Shown here: positions 48,365-56,280 of the stretch, in pieces | Numbering within the stretch: position 1 is the stretch's first letter | Layout of the letters: every line of letters begins with the position of its first letter | NCBI RefSeq assembly: GCF_009184905.1 | Contig: NZ_WESC01000009.1 | Coordinates: 124,001 to 188,000 of the forward strand | Direction: 5' to 3' | Source of the DNA: Parvibaculum sedimenti | GTDB lineage: Bacteria; Pseudomonadota; Alphaproteobacteria; Parvibaculales; Parvibaculaceae | Length of the DNA: 64,000 nt | Position numbers and translations under genes: made by a program | Notes under the pieces: model-generated | Databases searched by the model: none | Told to the model about the DNA's origin: nothing | What the model saw: the letters and a program-made list of their open reading frames with translations, nothing else

Positions 48365-50867
48365 GCGGAAGCTCGTTAGGCAAGACGACATCGGGATGAT
48401 CGGGCACAATGCGGGCCGTATAGTCATCGATCGAACGGGACGTCGAGACCGCGCCAGCATAGACAAAGCCGTTGATGGATCCGGGAATTTCATGTTCGCG
48501 GTGGAGCAGAACGATTTCGGGCACAAGCTCGTCCCTCGCATCGGCGAATAGCTCCACACGCACGGATGACGGCGCCACCTCACCAAGATGAACCGGCACG
48601 ACCACGTTCCAGGTTGCTTCGTTCCGCGTGATCGTCGGCCTTCCGATATGCAGTGACGACCATCCCGCATGCAGGTCCCTGGACCACTTGTTCATCTCCC
48701 GCGCCTTTGCGTTCTTGTCCTTTAATCGCTCTGCCACTGCCTGCGCACGCGGAAGATAGGCCTGCTCGATATAGTCTTTCATCATTCGCGAGCCCGCGAA
48801 TGCTGGCGTCAGTATGGACATGCTATTTCGAATTCTTTGCAGCCATGCCCTCGGCACCCCCGCAACGTCACAATCGTAGAATTCCGGAATGACCCTGGTT
48901 TCGAGCGTTTCATAGAGGCTTTCCGCGTCGCGCGCATCGACATCTTCAACCGAGCCACCGCGAGCGTCCCCGATCGCCCAGCCGACATCCGGCCGGTAGG
49001 CTTCATCCCACCATCCATCCAGGATCGAACAGTTGAGACCGCCATTGACGAGAATCTTCATGCCGCTCGTGCCGCACGCTTCCCACGGCCTGCGCGGCGT
49101 ATTGATCCAGACATCCACCCCCTGAACAAGATGCTGCGCCAGATCGATGTCATAATCCTCGAGAAATACGACGCGCTGCCGGAATTTCGGCTGACGCGCC
49201 ACATTGATCCACGAGCGGATCATTTCCTTTCCTACCGAATCCGCCGGATGGGCCTTGCCGGACATGACGATCTGCGCGGGCCGGTTTTCATTGAGAAGTA
49301 GGCGTCCCAGACGGTCGAGGTCGCGAAGAAGAATGTCCGTTCGCTTGTATTCGGTGAACCGTCGCGAAAATCCGATCATCAGAATATTCGGATCGAGTGC
49401 AGTATCGGCGGTGTGCACCGCCTCCGCATCCCGGCCCCGCTCCCGGAGTTGGGTCGCCAGATGCCGACGTGTCAGATGGACGAGGTGTGCGCGGTTCTTG
49501 TTGCGCATCGCCCATAGCTCCTCGTCGGGGACCTGGGCGATATTCTCAACCTCGGTGCCGGGGTCTGACCGCCATCTTTCCTTTCCGCAAGCCTCCGTCC
49601 ATATCCTGTCGGCTTCCGCGGAGTCCCATGTCGGCATGTGAACGCCGTTGGTGATGTGTCCTACCGGCACCTCGCAGGTTGGCCAACGCGGAAAGAGGGG
49701 CTGAAATATCCGGCGACTGAATTCGCCATGCAGGCGACTGACACCCACGCAAGTCGCCGAACCGCGCAGGGCGAGATACGCCATATTGAACTGCTCCTCC
49801 TCATCGTCCGGGTTGATCCGGCCGAGCGCCAGTATGTCTGCCAGCGTGAGGCTATCTCCCGCAATCGATCCTTCGACATAGGGCAGATATTTCCGTAACA
49901 AATCAGCCGGAAACCGATCGAAGCCCGCCGCTACGGGCGTATGCGTCGTGAAGACATTGCCTGCCCGTGTCGCCCACAAGCCGTCCCAAAAGTCGATATT
50001 CTCCTTCAGCGCCTGTTGGCGCGCACGCTCAATGATCGCGAAGGCGGCGTGCCCCTCATTGATATGGCAAACTTCAATCTCCGGATGGAGAGCCTTGACG
50101 ACGCGCCAGCCGCCAATGCCGAGCACGATCTCCTGCATCAGACGGGTCTCTGTTCCACCGCCATAAAGCTTTGCGGTAATGCCGCGATCCGGCGGCCCGT
50201 TGAGCGCATCATTGCTGTCGAGCAGATAGAGCTTCACGCGTCCCACATTCGCCTGCCAGACCCGCAACAGCACAACGCGGCCCGGCATTTCAAGCGGGAT
50301 GCGCAACCAGCCGCCTTCGGGGAGAATGACGGGCTCTATCGGCATCGCGGCCGGCTCGTTAAATGGGTAAAATTCCTGCTGGCCGCCGCTCGCATCCAGG
50401 ACCTGGCGGAAATAGCCTTCCTGATAGAGAAGCCCTATCCCGACAATCGGAACATCGAGATCGCTGGCCGCCTTCAGAAAATCTCCCGCCAGAATGCCAA
50501 GGCCGCCAGCGTAGAGCGGCAGCGCAGCTCCAAGACCGAATTCCATGCTGAAATAGGCCACGCCCCCCAGCTGCGATGCTTGCTCTGAGCTTCGAAACCA
50601 GCCAGGCGTCTTCAAATATCGTTCCCGGACCGCCACAAAACTCGCAAGCTCATCAAGAAACTTCTTGTCCCTTGCCAGCGCCTTGAAACGCTCCGCAGGT
50701 GTACTCTGCAGGACGACCCATGGATTGTGCGTGCGTTCCCACAAGTCCTCATTGACACAGGACCACAGGGCATCGCCCTCGTGACTCCATGTCCAGCGCA
50801 GATCGAGCGTAAGTGATTGAAGAATGGATATCTCGCCCGGCAATGTCGGCAGGGGAAGTGCAACCAT
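48345..50867 (-). CDS. glgP: Glycogen/alpha-glucan phosphorylase (DUF3417-type)
   Basis: 840 residues of the alpha-glucan phosphorylase family that carries an N-terminal DUF3417 domain (LDLRWTWSHEGDALW). VAYFSMEFGLG is a family block and GTSGMKILVNGGLN carries the PLP-binding Lys. It releases glucose-1-phosphate from glycogen. The ATG at 50867 follows GGAGTGAAGTC. Divergent from the hypoxia-like operon at 51149. Confidence 0.94.
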   Translation of the reverse strand: MVALPLPTLPGEISILQSLTLDLRWTWSHEGDALWSCVNEDLWERTHNPWVVLQSTPAERFKALARDKKFLDELASFVAVRERYLKTPGWFRSSEQASQLGGVAYFSMEFGLGAALPLYAGGLGILAGDFLKAASDLDVPIVGIGLLYQEGYFRQVLDASGGQQEFYPFNEPAAMPIEPVILPEGGWLRIPLEMPGRVVLLRVWQANVGRVKLYLLDSNDALNGPPDRGITAKLYGGGTETRLMQEIVLGIGGWRVVKALHPEIEVCHINEGHAAFAIIERARQQALKENIDFWDGLWATRAGNVFTTHTPVAAGFDRFPADLLRKYLPYVEGSIAGDSLTLADILALGRINPDDEEEQFNMAYLALRGSATCVGVSRLHGEFSRRIFQPLFPRWPTCEVPVGHITNGVHMPTWDSAEADRIWTEACGKERWRSDPGTEVENIAQVPDEELWAMRNKNRAHLVHLTRRHLATQLRERGRDAEAVHTADTALDPNILMIGFSRRFTEYKRTDILLRDLDRLGRLLLNENRPAQIVMSGKAHPADSVGKEMIRSWINVARQPKFRQRVVFLEDYDIDLAQHLVQGVDVWINTPRRPWEACGTSGMKILVNGGLNCSILDGWWDEAYRPDVGWAIGDARGGSVEDVDARDAESLYETLETRVIPEFYDCDVAGVPRAWLQRIRNSMSILTPAFAGSRMMKDYIEQAYLPRAQAVAERLKDKNAKAREMNKWSRDLHAGWSSLHIGRPTITRNEATWNVVVPVHLGEVAPSSVRVELFADARDELVPEIVLLHREHEIPGSINGFVYAGAVSTSRSIDDYTARIVPDHPDVVLPNELPLIAWQR

Positions 50868-51065
50868 GACTTCACTCCGTACATTCAGGTGCCGTGTGAG
50901 CACCTGTCACTTTCGCCCGAAGGCGAAACGCAACCTGCCGGTCATCATGACGCCTTCTTGCGGTAAAATCCACGGTAACGGCCTTGACGCATGATGCGCC
51001 GCGCGACATTGCGTGCCCTTCATGCGGGGCAGGATGAAGGCTGTCGAACTGCACAAGCGAAAGCC

Positions 51066-51079
51066 TTGAGGGAAATCAA
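51066..51079. promoter_or_regulatory. FNR-like box upstream of the hydrolase-PRTase operon
   Basis: TTGAGGGAAATCAA matches TTGAT-N4-ATCAA at nine of ten fixed positions. It is 69 bases before the ATG at 51149. A -10-like TTTAAT lies at 51107-51112, which would put the box near -46, close to the -41.5 of a class II FNR-activated promoter. Confidence 0.55.
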
Positions 51080-51106
51080 TGCCCCCGACCGTCACCGCGC
51101 ATCTGA

Positions 51107-51112
51107 TTTAAT
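51107..51112 (+). promoter_or_regulatory. Candidate -10 element of the operon at 51149
   Basis: TTTAAT differs from TATAAT at one base and lies at the right distance from the FNR-like box at 51066. No -35 match precedes it, as expected of an activator-dependent promoter. Confidence 0.4.
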
Positions 51113-51148
51113 CCATAAATCGCTATTCGCCCCCAGCAGAGGTTCGTC

Positions 51149-51814
51149 ATGTCCGGTCACTCTGCGCGGTCCACGACGCACGGCACCGTGTGCATACCGC
51201 CCTTTGGACTTCCCGGCTCGCTCGATATTCCAGCGGGTGCCAAGGGTATCATTCTCTTTGCGCATGGCAGCGGAAGCAGCCGGCTCAGCCCACGAAACAA
51301 CTATGTCGGCAAGGCGCTCCGCGACGGAGGTCTAGGCACCCTTCTCTTCGATCTTCTCACCGAGGAAGAGGAGGCGGTCCGCGCCCATGTCTTCGACATA
51401 GAGCTCCTTGCCGGTCGGCTGTCGACAGCGGCGGAGTGGCTCGTGGCGGAGCCGGTTGCCGCAGGGCTTTCACTGGGCTTGTTCGGCGCGAGCACAGGCG
51501 CCGCGGCGGCCCTCGTTGCGGCAGCGCGCGCAGATATTTACGGCGCCATCGTATCGCGCGGCGGCAGACCCGACCTTGCAGGCGAGGCCTTGTCACTCGT
51601 TACAGCGCCCACCCTGCTCATTGTCGGCGGCAACGACCGCGATGTCCTGGCGCTGAACCGCGAGGCGCTTGCTCAACTGAGATGCACGAAAGAACTCGCG
51701 ATCGTGCCGGGCGCCACCCATCTCTTCGAAGAGCCCGGCGCGCTCGACCAGGTGATCGAACTCGCGCGTGACTGGTTTCTCCTGCATTTGCCTCAAGCCG
51801 GAAAGAGAGCCTGA
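51149..51814 (+). CDS. Alpha/beta hydrolase (dienelactone-hydrolase-like)
   Basis: 221 residues. ILFAHGSGSS is the oxyanion-side strand, GLFGASTGAAAAL carries the nucleophile elbow (GxSxG) with Ser, and GATHLFEEPGAL contains the catalytic His. Small hydrolases of this group, often fused to or beside a phosphoribosyltransferase, belong to stress or low-oxygen gene sets. First gene of a five-gene run; its stop directly abuts the next start. Confidence 0.88.
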   Translation: MSGHSARSTTHGTVCIPPFGLPGSLDIPAGAKGIILFAHGSGSSRLSPRNNYVGKALRDGGLGTLLFDLLTEEEEAVRAHVFDIELLAGRLSTAAEWLVAEPVAAGLSLGLFGASTGAAAALVAAARADIYGAIVSRGGRPDLAGEALSLVTAPTLLIVGGNDRDVLALNREALAQLRCTKELAIVPGATHLFEEPGALDQVIELARDWFLLHLPQAGKRA

Positions 51815-52483
51815 ATGTTCGCCGATCGTGAGGAGGCCGGCCGAAAGCTTGGCGCCAGGTTGCTGCGCTTCAAGGATCAGAAACCCTGCATTCTGGCGCT
51901 TCCGCGTGGCGGCGTACCGGTGGGCCTCGAAGTCGCAAAGATGCTCGGCGCCCCACTCGATCTCATCATCGTGCGCAAGCTCGGCGCGCCCTGGCAACGG
52001 GAACTCGCAATCGGTGCGATCGTTGACGGCGACAAGCCGCAACTCGTCCTCAACAGGGACATCATCGCCCAGCTCGGCATTACGCCCGAAGAGATAGAGT
52101 CGGCAAAGAAACAGCAGATTGCGGAAATCGAGCGCCGGCGCGCGGCCTACCTCGCGGGCCGACCCCGCGTCGCAATTGAAGGCCGCACGGCCATCATCGT
52201 CGATGATGGGATCGCCACCGGCGCGACCATCAGGGCGGCCATTCTGGCCACCCGCGCAGCACATCCAATGAAGATCGTGCTCGCCGTCCCCGTCGCGCCG
52301 ACGGACACCATTGCGGCACTCAACCGTGAGGCGGATGAAATCGTCTGTCTCGAGACGCATGACGATTTTGCCGCGCTCAGCCTCTACTACATGGATTTTC
52401 GTCAGCTCGAGGACGAGGAAATGCGCGCGCTGCTCGCCCGCGCGCCGCATGCCCCGCCCAGCACGGCCTTCTCACAAGACTGA
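51815..52483 (+). CDS. Phosphoribosyltransferase family protein
   Basis: 222 residues of type I PRTase fold. The PRPP-binding loop is IIVDDGIATGATI, with DDGIATGAT at 130-138. ILALPRGGVPVGLEVAKMLG is the N-terminal family block and VRKLGAPWQREL follows. The base or other acceptor is unknown. Adjacent to the hydrolase with no gap. In mycobacteria, the DosR-regulated Rv0571c carries a PRTase and a hydrolase domain in one protein. Confidence 0.88.
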   Translation: MFADREEAGRKLGARLLRFKDQKPCILALPRGGVPVGLEVAKMLGAPLDLIIVRKLGAPWQRELAIGAIVDGDKPQLVLNRDIIAQLGITPEEIESAKKQQIAEIERRRAAYLAGRPRVAIEGRTAIIVDDGIATGATIRAAILATRAAHPMKIVLAVPVAPTDTIAALNREADEIVCLETHDDFAALSLYYMDFRQLEDEEMRALLARAPHAPPSTAFSQD

Positions 52484-52496
52484 AAGGACATCGCCC

Positions 52497-53069
52497 ATGC
52501 AACGTCCCCTTTCCATCGCCTTCCGCGACATGGAGCCCTCTCCCGCCGTAGAGGCACGCATCAGAACCCATGTCGAAAAGCTCGAACACCTGTATCGCCA
52601 GATCATCGGCTGCCACGTCGTCATCGAGGCGCCGCACCACCACCAGCATAAGGGCAAGCTTTACCGCGCCAGCATCAACGTCAAGGTTCCGAGCGGTGAA
52701 ATCGTCGTGAACAGCACCGGGCCGCAAAATCATGCGCATGAAGACGTGTATGTCGCCATCCGCGACGCCTTCGATGCGCTGGCGCGGCGCCTCGAAGACC
52801 ACTCCCGCCGCGATCGCGGCGTGGAGAAAGCTCATGCGGTCCCCACACACGGAAAGGTGCAAAAGCTCTTTCCAGCTGAGGGCTATGGCTTCGTCATCAC
52901 AAGCGATGGCGACGAAATCTATTTTCATGAAAACAGCGTCGCAAACCACGGCTTTGGCGCATTGAAAGTCGGGACCGAAGTGCGCCTCGTCATCGCCGAA
53001 AAGGAAGGCGAGCATGGAGCACAGGCGAGCACCGTCACGCCGATCGGCAAACACCACCCGACGCCCTGA
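52497..53069 (+). CDS. HPF/RaiA-type ribosome hibernation factor fused to a cold-shock domain
   Basis: 190 residues. The N-terminal 110 residues form an HPF/RaiA domain (RPLSIAFRDMEPSPAVEA through RDAFDALARRLEDHSRR). From about 118 a cold-shock domain follows, with GKVQKLFPAEGYGFV and DEIYFHENSV, the two RNA-binding motifs. HPF domains bind the 30S decoding site and silence ribosomes; the CSD could add RNA binding. The ATG at 52497 follows GAAAGGACA. Twelve bases separate it from the PRTase gene and nine from CapA. Confidence 0.9.
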   Translation: MQRPLSIAFRDMEPSPAVEARIRTHVEKLEHLYRQIIGCHVVIEAPHHHQHKGKLYRASINVKVPSGEIVVNSTGPQNHAHEDVYVAIRDAFDALARRLEDHSRRDRGVEKAHAVPTHGKVQKLFPAEGYGFVITSDGDEIYFHENSVANHGFGALKVGTEVRLVIAEKEGEHGAQASTVTPIGKHHPTP

Positions 53070-53078
53070 GCCAGGCGC

Positions 53079-54206
53079 ATGGGGCGAATAGTGAAAATGT
53101 TCCTCGCCGGTGACGTCATGCTGGGACGCGGCATCGACCAGATACTGCCCTATCCCGGCGATCCGACGCTTTACGAACGCTATATGCCGTCGGCAGAGGA
53201 TTATGTGCGGCTCGCTGAAAACGTCCATGGGCACATCCCACGACAGGTGGCCCCAGCCTATGTCTGGGGCGATGCCCTGGCGGAGCTTGATCGGTACGCG
53301 CCCGATCTCCGCATCGTCAACCTCGAAACGGCGGTTACCACTTCTAAAAGTCATGAGCCGAAAGGCATCAATTACAGAATGAATCCGCGAAACGCCGAAA
53401 CGCTGCGCGCATTCCGGATCGACTGTTGTACGCTTGCCAACAATCATGTGCTCGACTGGGGCCGGAAGGGGCTCATCGAAACAATCGAAAGCATGAACGG
53501 AATCTGCATTGCCGCGACGGGCGCAGGGCGCAACGAGGCGGAGGCCCAGACGCCAGCCATTCTCAATGTGGCGGACGGCGTTCGCGTCCTCGTCTTTGCA
53601 GCGGCCATGCCGACGAGCGGCGTTCCGGCGAAATGGGCAGCCGGAGAAAAGAAAGCCGGCATCTCGTTCCTCAAAGATATGTCGAATACCAGCGTTGACG
53701 CCGTCGCCCACAGGATCGCCTCCCTGAAAGGCCCCGGCGACATCGCCGCACTGTCGCTTCATTGGGGCACCAACTGGGGTTATCGCATTTCCCAGAAGGA
53801 GATCGCCTTCGCGCATGCGCTCATGGACCACGCGGGCGTGGACCTTCTGCACGGTCATTCATCGCACCATGCCAAGGCCGTCGAGTTATATCGAGGCAAG
53901 CTGATCCTTTATGGCTGCGGCGACTTTATCAACGACTATGAGGGAATCCCGGGGCACAAGGGATACCGCAGCGACCTGGCGCTCGCCTATCTCGCCTCAC
54001 TCGATGCCGCGAATGGCGGGCACCTGAATGCCCTCTCGATCATCCCCTTCCAGATACGAAACTTCCAGCTTCGGAGTGCTTCAAGCGAAGACGCAAATTG
54101 GTTGCAGGATACGCTCACCCGCGAAAGCTGCCATTTCGGAGTTCGCTTCGTCGCCTCGGACACCCGCGAGTTGAAGCTCGTCCGGGAGGTTGCCCGAATT
54201 GATTGA
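53079..54206 (+). CDS. CapA-like metallophosphatase family protein
   Basis: 375 residues of the CapA/poly-gamma-glutamate-synthesis phosphatase fold. LAGDVMLGRGIDQ carries the first metal-binding Asp, NLETAVT and LANNHVLDWG the Asn/His block, HWGTNWGY and HGHSSHHAKAVE later His ligands. No signal peptide or membrane helix precedes it, so it is probably cytoplasmic, unlike CapA of Bacillus. The role outside capsule synthesis is unknown; the DosR-regulated Rv0574c is a family relative. The GTG at 53091 is an alternative start. Confidence 0.85.
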   Translation: MGRIVKMFLAGDVMLGRGIDQILPYPGDPTLYERYMPSAEDYVRLAENVHGHIPRQVAPAYVWGDALAELDRYAPDLRIVNLETAVTTSKSHEPKGINYRMNPRNAETLRAFRIDCCTLANNHVLDWGRKGLIETIESMNGICIAATGAGRNEAEAQTPAILNVADGVRVLVFAAAMPTSGVPAKWAAGEKKAGISFLKDMSNTSVDAVAHRIASLKGPGDIAALSLHWGTNWGYRISQKEIAFAHALMDHAGVDLLHGHSSHHAKAVELYRGKLILYGCGDFINDYEGIPGHKGYRSDLALAYLASLDAANGGHLNALSIIPFQIRNFQLRSASSEDANWLQDTLTRESCHFGVRFVASDTRELKLVREVARID

Positions 54207-54245
54207 AATCATCGCAGTAACACCCCGGAATCATAAGCTCACTCC

Positions 54246-55223
54246 ATGAAACTATTCGCTCTCAATGCCAGCCGGGACTTCGGCGAAAAGGTTGCGATCT
54301 CGCTCGGCGTCGCGCTCGACGCGCATGAGGAGCGCAAGTTCGAAGATGGCGAACACAAGGCACGACCGCTGGTCAGCGTGCGTGGTGAGGATGTCTATAT
54401 TGTCCAGAGCCTCCATGGCGGGCCGGATCAATCACCGAACGACAAGCTCTGCCGCCTGCTCTTCTACATTGGCACCATGAAGGAAAACGGCGCTTCGCGC
54501 GTCACCGCCGTCATTCCCTATCTCGCCTATGCGCGAAAGGACCGGCAGACGAAAAGCCGCGATCCCGTGACGACGCGCTATGTCGCGCAGCTTCTCGAGG
54601 CCGTTGGAACCGATTGCGTCGTGACAATGGAAGTTCACAATATCGTCGCCTTCCAGAATGCGTTTCGCTGCCAGACGATTCATCTCGACACATGCCGTCT
54701 TTTCTCGAACGTGGCGGCAAAGATTGCCGGCGACGGGCCGGTAGTTGTCGCCTCGCCTGATCCCGGCGGCGTGAAGCGTGCGCAGCTATTCCGCGAGGCG
54801 CTTGAAACATCGCTCGGCCGCCCTGTCGGAAGCGCTTTCATGGAAAAGCGCCGCAGCGCGGGCGTGGTGAGCGGCAACCTGCTCGTCGGCGAGGTACGGG
54901 GCGCCAATGTCCTCATTGTTGACGATCTCATCGCCAGCGGCGGAACCATGACGCGGGCGGCAAGTGCCTGTCGCGAGGCAGGCGCGCGAGCGACCTATGC
55001 GTTTGCCGCGCATGGGCTGTTTACGGGCAATGCCGCGACCACGATCGAGAACCCGGACCTCGCGAAGCTCATCATCGCCGACACCGTGCCGCCCTTCCGT
55101 CTCGACGCGCAAACCCTCGTGTCCCACGTTGAAATCGTCAGCGCCGCGCCCCTCTTCGCCGAGACGATCCGCAGACTCCACGCAGATGGCTCAATCAACG
55201 ATCTCCTCGAAGGGCGGAGCTGA
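54246..55223 (+). CDS. Ribose-phosphate pyrophosphokinase (PRPP synthetase), likely paralogue
   Basis: 325 residues. PRPP-binding DDLIASGGT at 226-234, MEVHN with His131 and the ATP-side segment IPYLAYARKDRQ (90-101). Classical class I Prs has YARQDR; here Lys replaces Gln. Together with the operon context, this suggests a stress-linked paralogue beside a housekeeping prs elsewhere. It would supply PRPP to the PRTase in the same cluster. The 3' end overlaps the convergent kinase gene by 29 bases. Confidence 0.88.
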   Translation: MKLFALNASRDFGEKVAISLGVALDAHEERKFEDGEHKARPLVSVRGEDVYIVQSLHGGPDQSPNDKLCRLLFYIGTMKENGASRVTAVIPYLAYARKDRQTKSRDPVTTRYVAQLLEAVGTDCVVTMEVHNIVAFQNAFRCQTIHLDTCRLFSNVAAKIAGDGPVVVASPDPGGVKRAQLFREALETSLGRPVGSAFMEKRRSAGVVSGNLLVGEVRGANVLIVDDLIASGGTMTRAASACREAGARATYAFAAHGLFTGNAATTIENPDLAKLIIADTVPPFRLDAQTLVSHVEIVSAAPLFAETIRRLHADGSINDLLEGRS

Positions 55224-56229
55224 GTTCCGGCGCCTCCGCGAGCGCCAGATATTGCATCGCCAGCGGCAACCATTTCTCCGGTTTGCGCGGGTCATGCTCG
55301 ATGATGTGAACGAGCGAGAGCCGCGCGCGCAGGCAAGCCCGATAGCGCCAATAGAATGCGACGAGCTCCGGCGATGGCCTGTCGCCAAGGCGCTCGGCAT
55401 AGCGATCGAGAAGCGTAGCCTCGATCCAGCCGTCTCCGAGACGCCTGCATTCGAGCCCCAGAAACGTCAGCTCATCCACCGGGTCGACGAGGCGAAATGC
55501 ACGGTTGAACTCCAGACAATCGATGATGACCGGCGGCGTATTGAGACACACATGTTCGGGTCGCAAATCGCCATGTCCTTCAACGATGCGCCCCGCCTCT
55601 ACCCGCGCCCTCAGCAAGCCATTGTCTGCTAGCAACACCTCGTCTATCTGCCGCAGTGTGTCCTCAATCCTGGCGCCGTCGAGAGCGAAGGCCGGGTCCG
55701 TGAGCACTGTGCGCGTATTCGCCTGTTCGCGCCGGAATTGATCCACATAAGCGTCGGGCGTCAGATCGGCGTGCTCGGCGCTCTCGTAGAAATCGCATAG
55801 GCGGTCGGCGACCGAAACGACGTCGCCGCGCCCCACCTCTCCCGCCGCGAGCGCCCGATCGAGCATTCGCTCGCGGGGCAGACGCCGCATAAGCACGAGC
55901 CAATCGACAGGCGCGCCCTGCCCGCCAATCGCAAGTTCGCCCGCCCCATCCACAGTCAAAGGCGCCACCCCGAGATACACATCCGGCGCGAGCCGCCGGT
56001 TGAGCCTCACCTCTTCGCGGCAGTCCTTTGCCCGGGCCTCGACCGTGCTGAAGTCGAGAAAGGGATAGCGCACGGGCTTCTTGAGCTTGTAGACCCGTTT
56101 GCCCACCAGAAAGACCCACGACATATGAGTTTCACTGGCAATCACTTCATCCAGCCCCCCGTCATAGGAGGACGGGCGCCGAAGAAAGCGCAGTTTTTCC
56201 TCAAGAGAAATTTCCGGAACGTCAGCCAA
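55195..56229 (-). CDS. APH-like kinase domain protein (stand-alone)
   Basis: 344 residues. The Brenner motif HGDLRPEHV (about 225-235) and the following IDCLEFNRAFR place it in the aminoglycoside-phosphotransferase-like kinases. Many relatives are fused to a P-loop AAA_33 kinase of about 170 residues; that half is absent here. The start is TTG at 56229 after GGGGGACCA. Substrate unknown. It is last in line after the RND pump genes on the same strand, separated by 51 bases. Confidence 0.82.
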   Translation of the reverse strand: MADVPEISLEEKLRFLRRPSSYDGGLDEVIASETHMSWVFLVGKRVYKLKKPVRYPFLDFSTVEARAKDCREEVRLNRRLAPDVYLGVAPLTVDGAGELAIGGQGAPVDWLVLMRRLPRERMLDRALAAGEVGRGDVVSVADRLCDFYESAEHADLTPDAYVDQFRREQANTRTVLTDPAFALDGARIEDTLRQIDEVLLADNGLLRARVEAGRIVEGHGDLRPEHVCLNTPPVIIDCLEFNRAFRLVDPVDELTFLGLECRRLGDGWIEATLLDRYAERLGDRPSPELVAFYWRYRACLRARLSLVHIIEHDPRKPEKWLPLAMQYLALAEAPELSSALRGDR

Positions 56230-56280
56230 TGGTCCCCCGGCGCTTATTGTTCAGCGGTCGGCCTCCCAACTCATGCCAGT

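Noticed and set aside
50910-50935. Hairpin TTTCGCC-cgaa-GGCGAAA as terminator
   Set aside because: It lies upstream of glgP and outside any gene end; no T-run follows, so it is more likely a chance stem or part of the promoter region.
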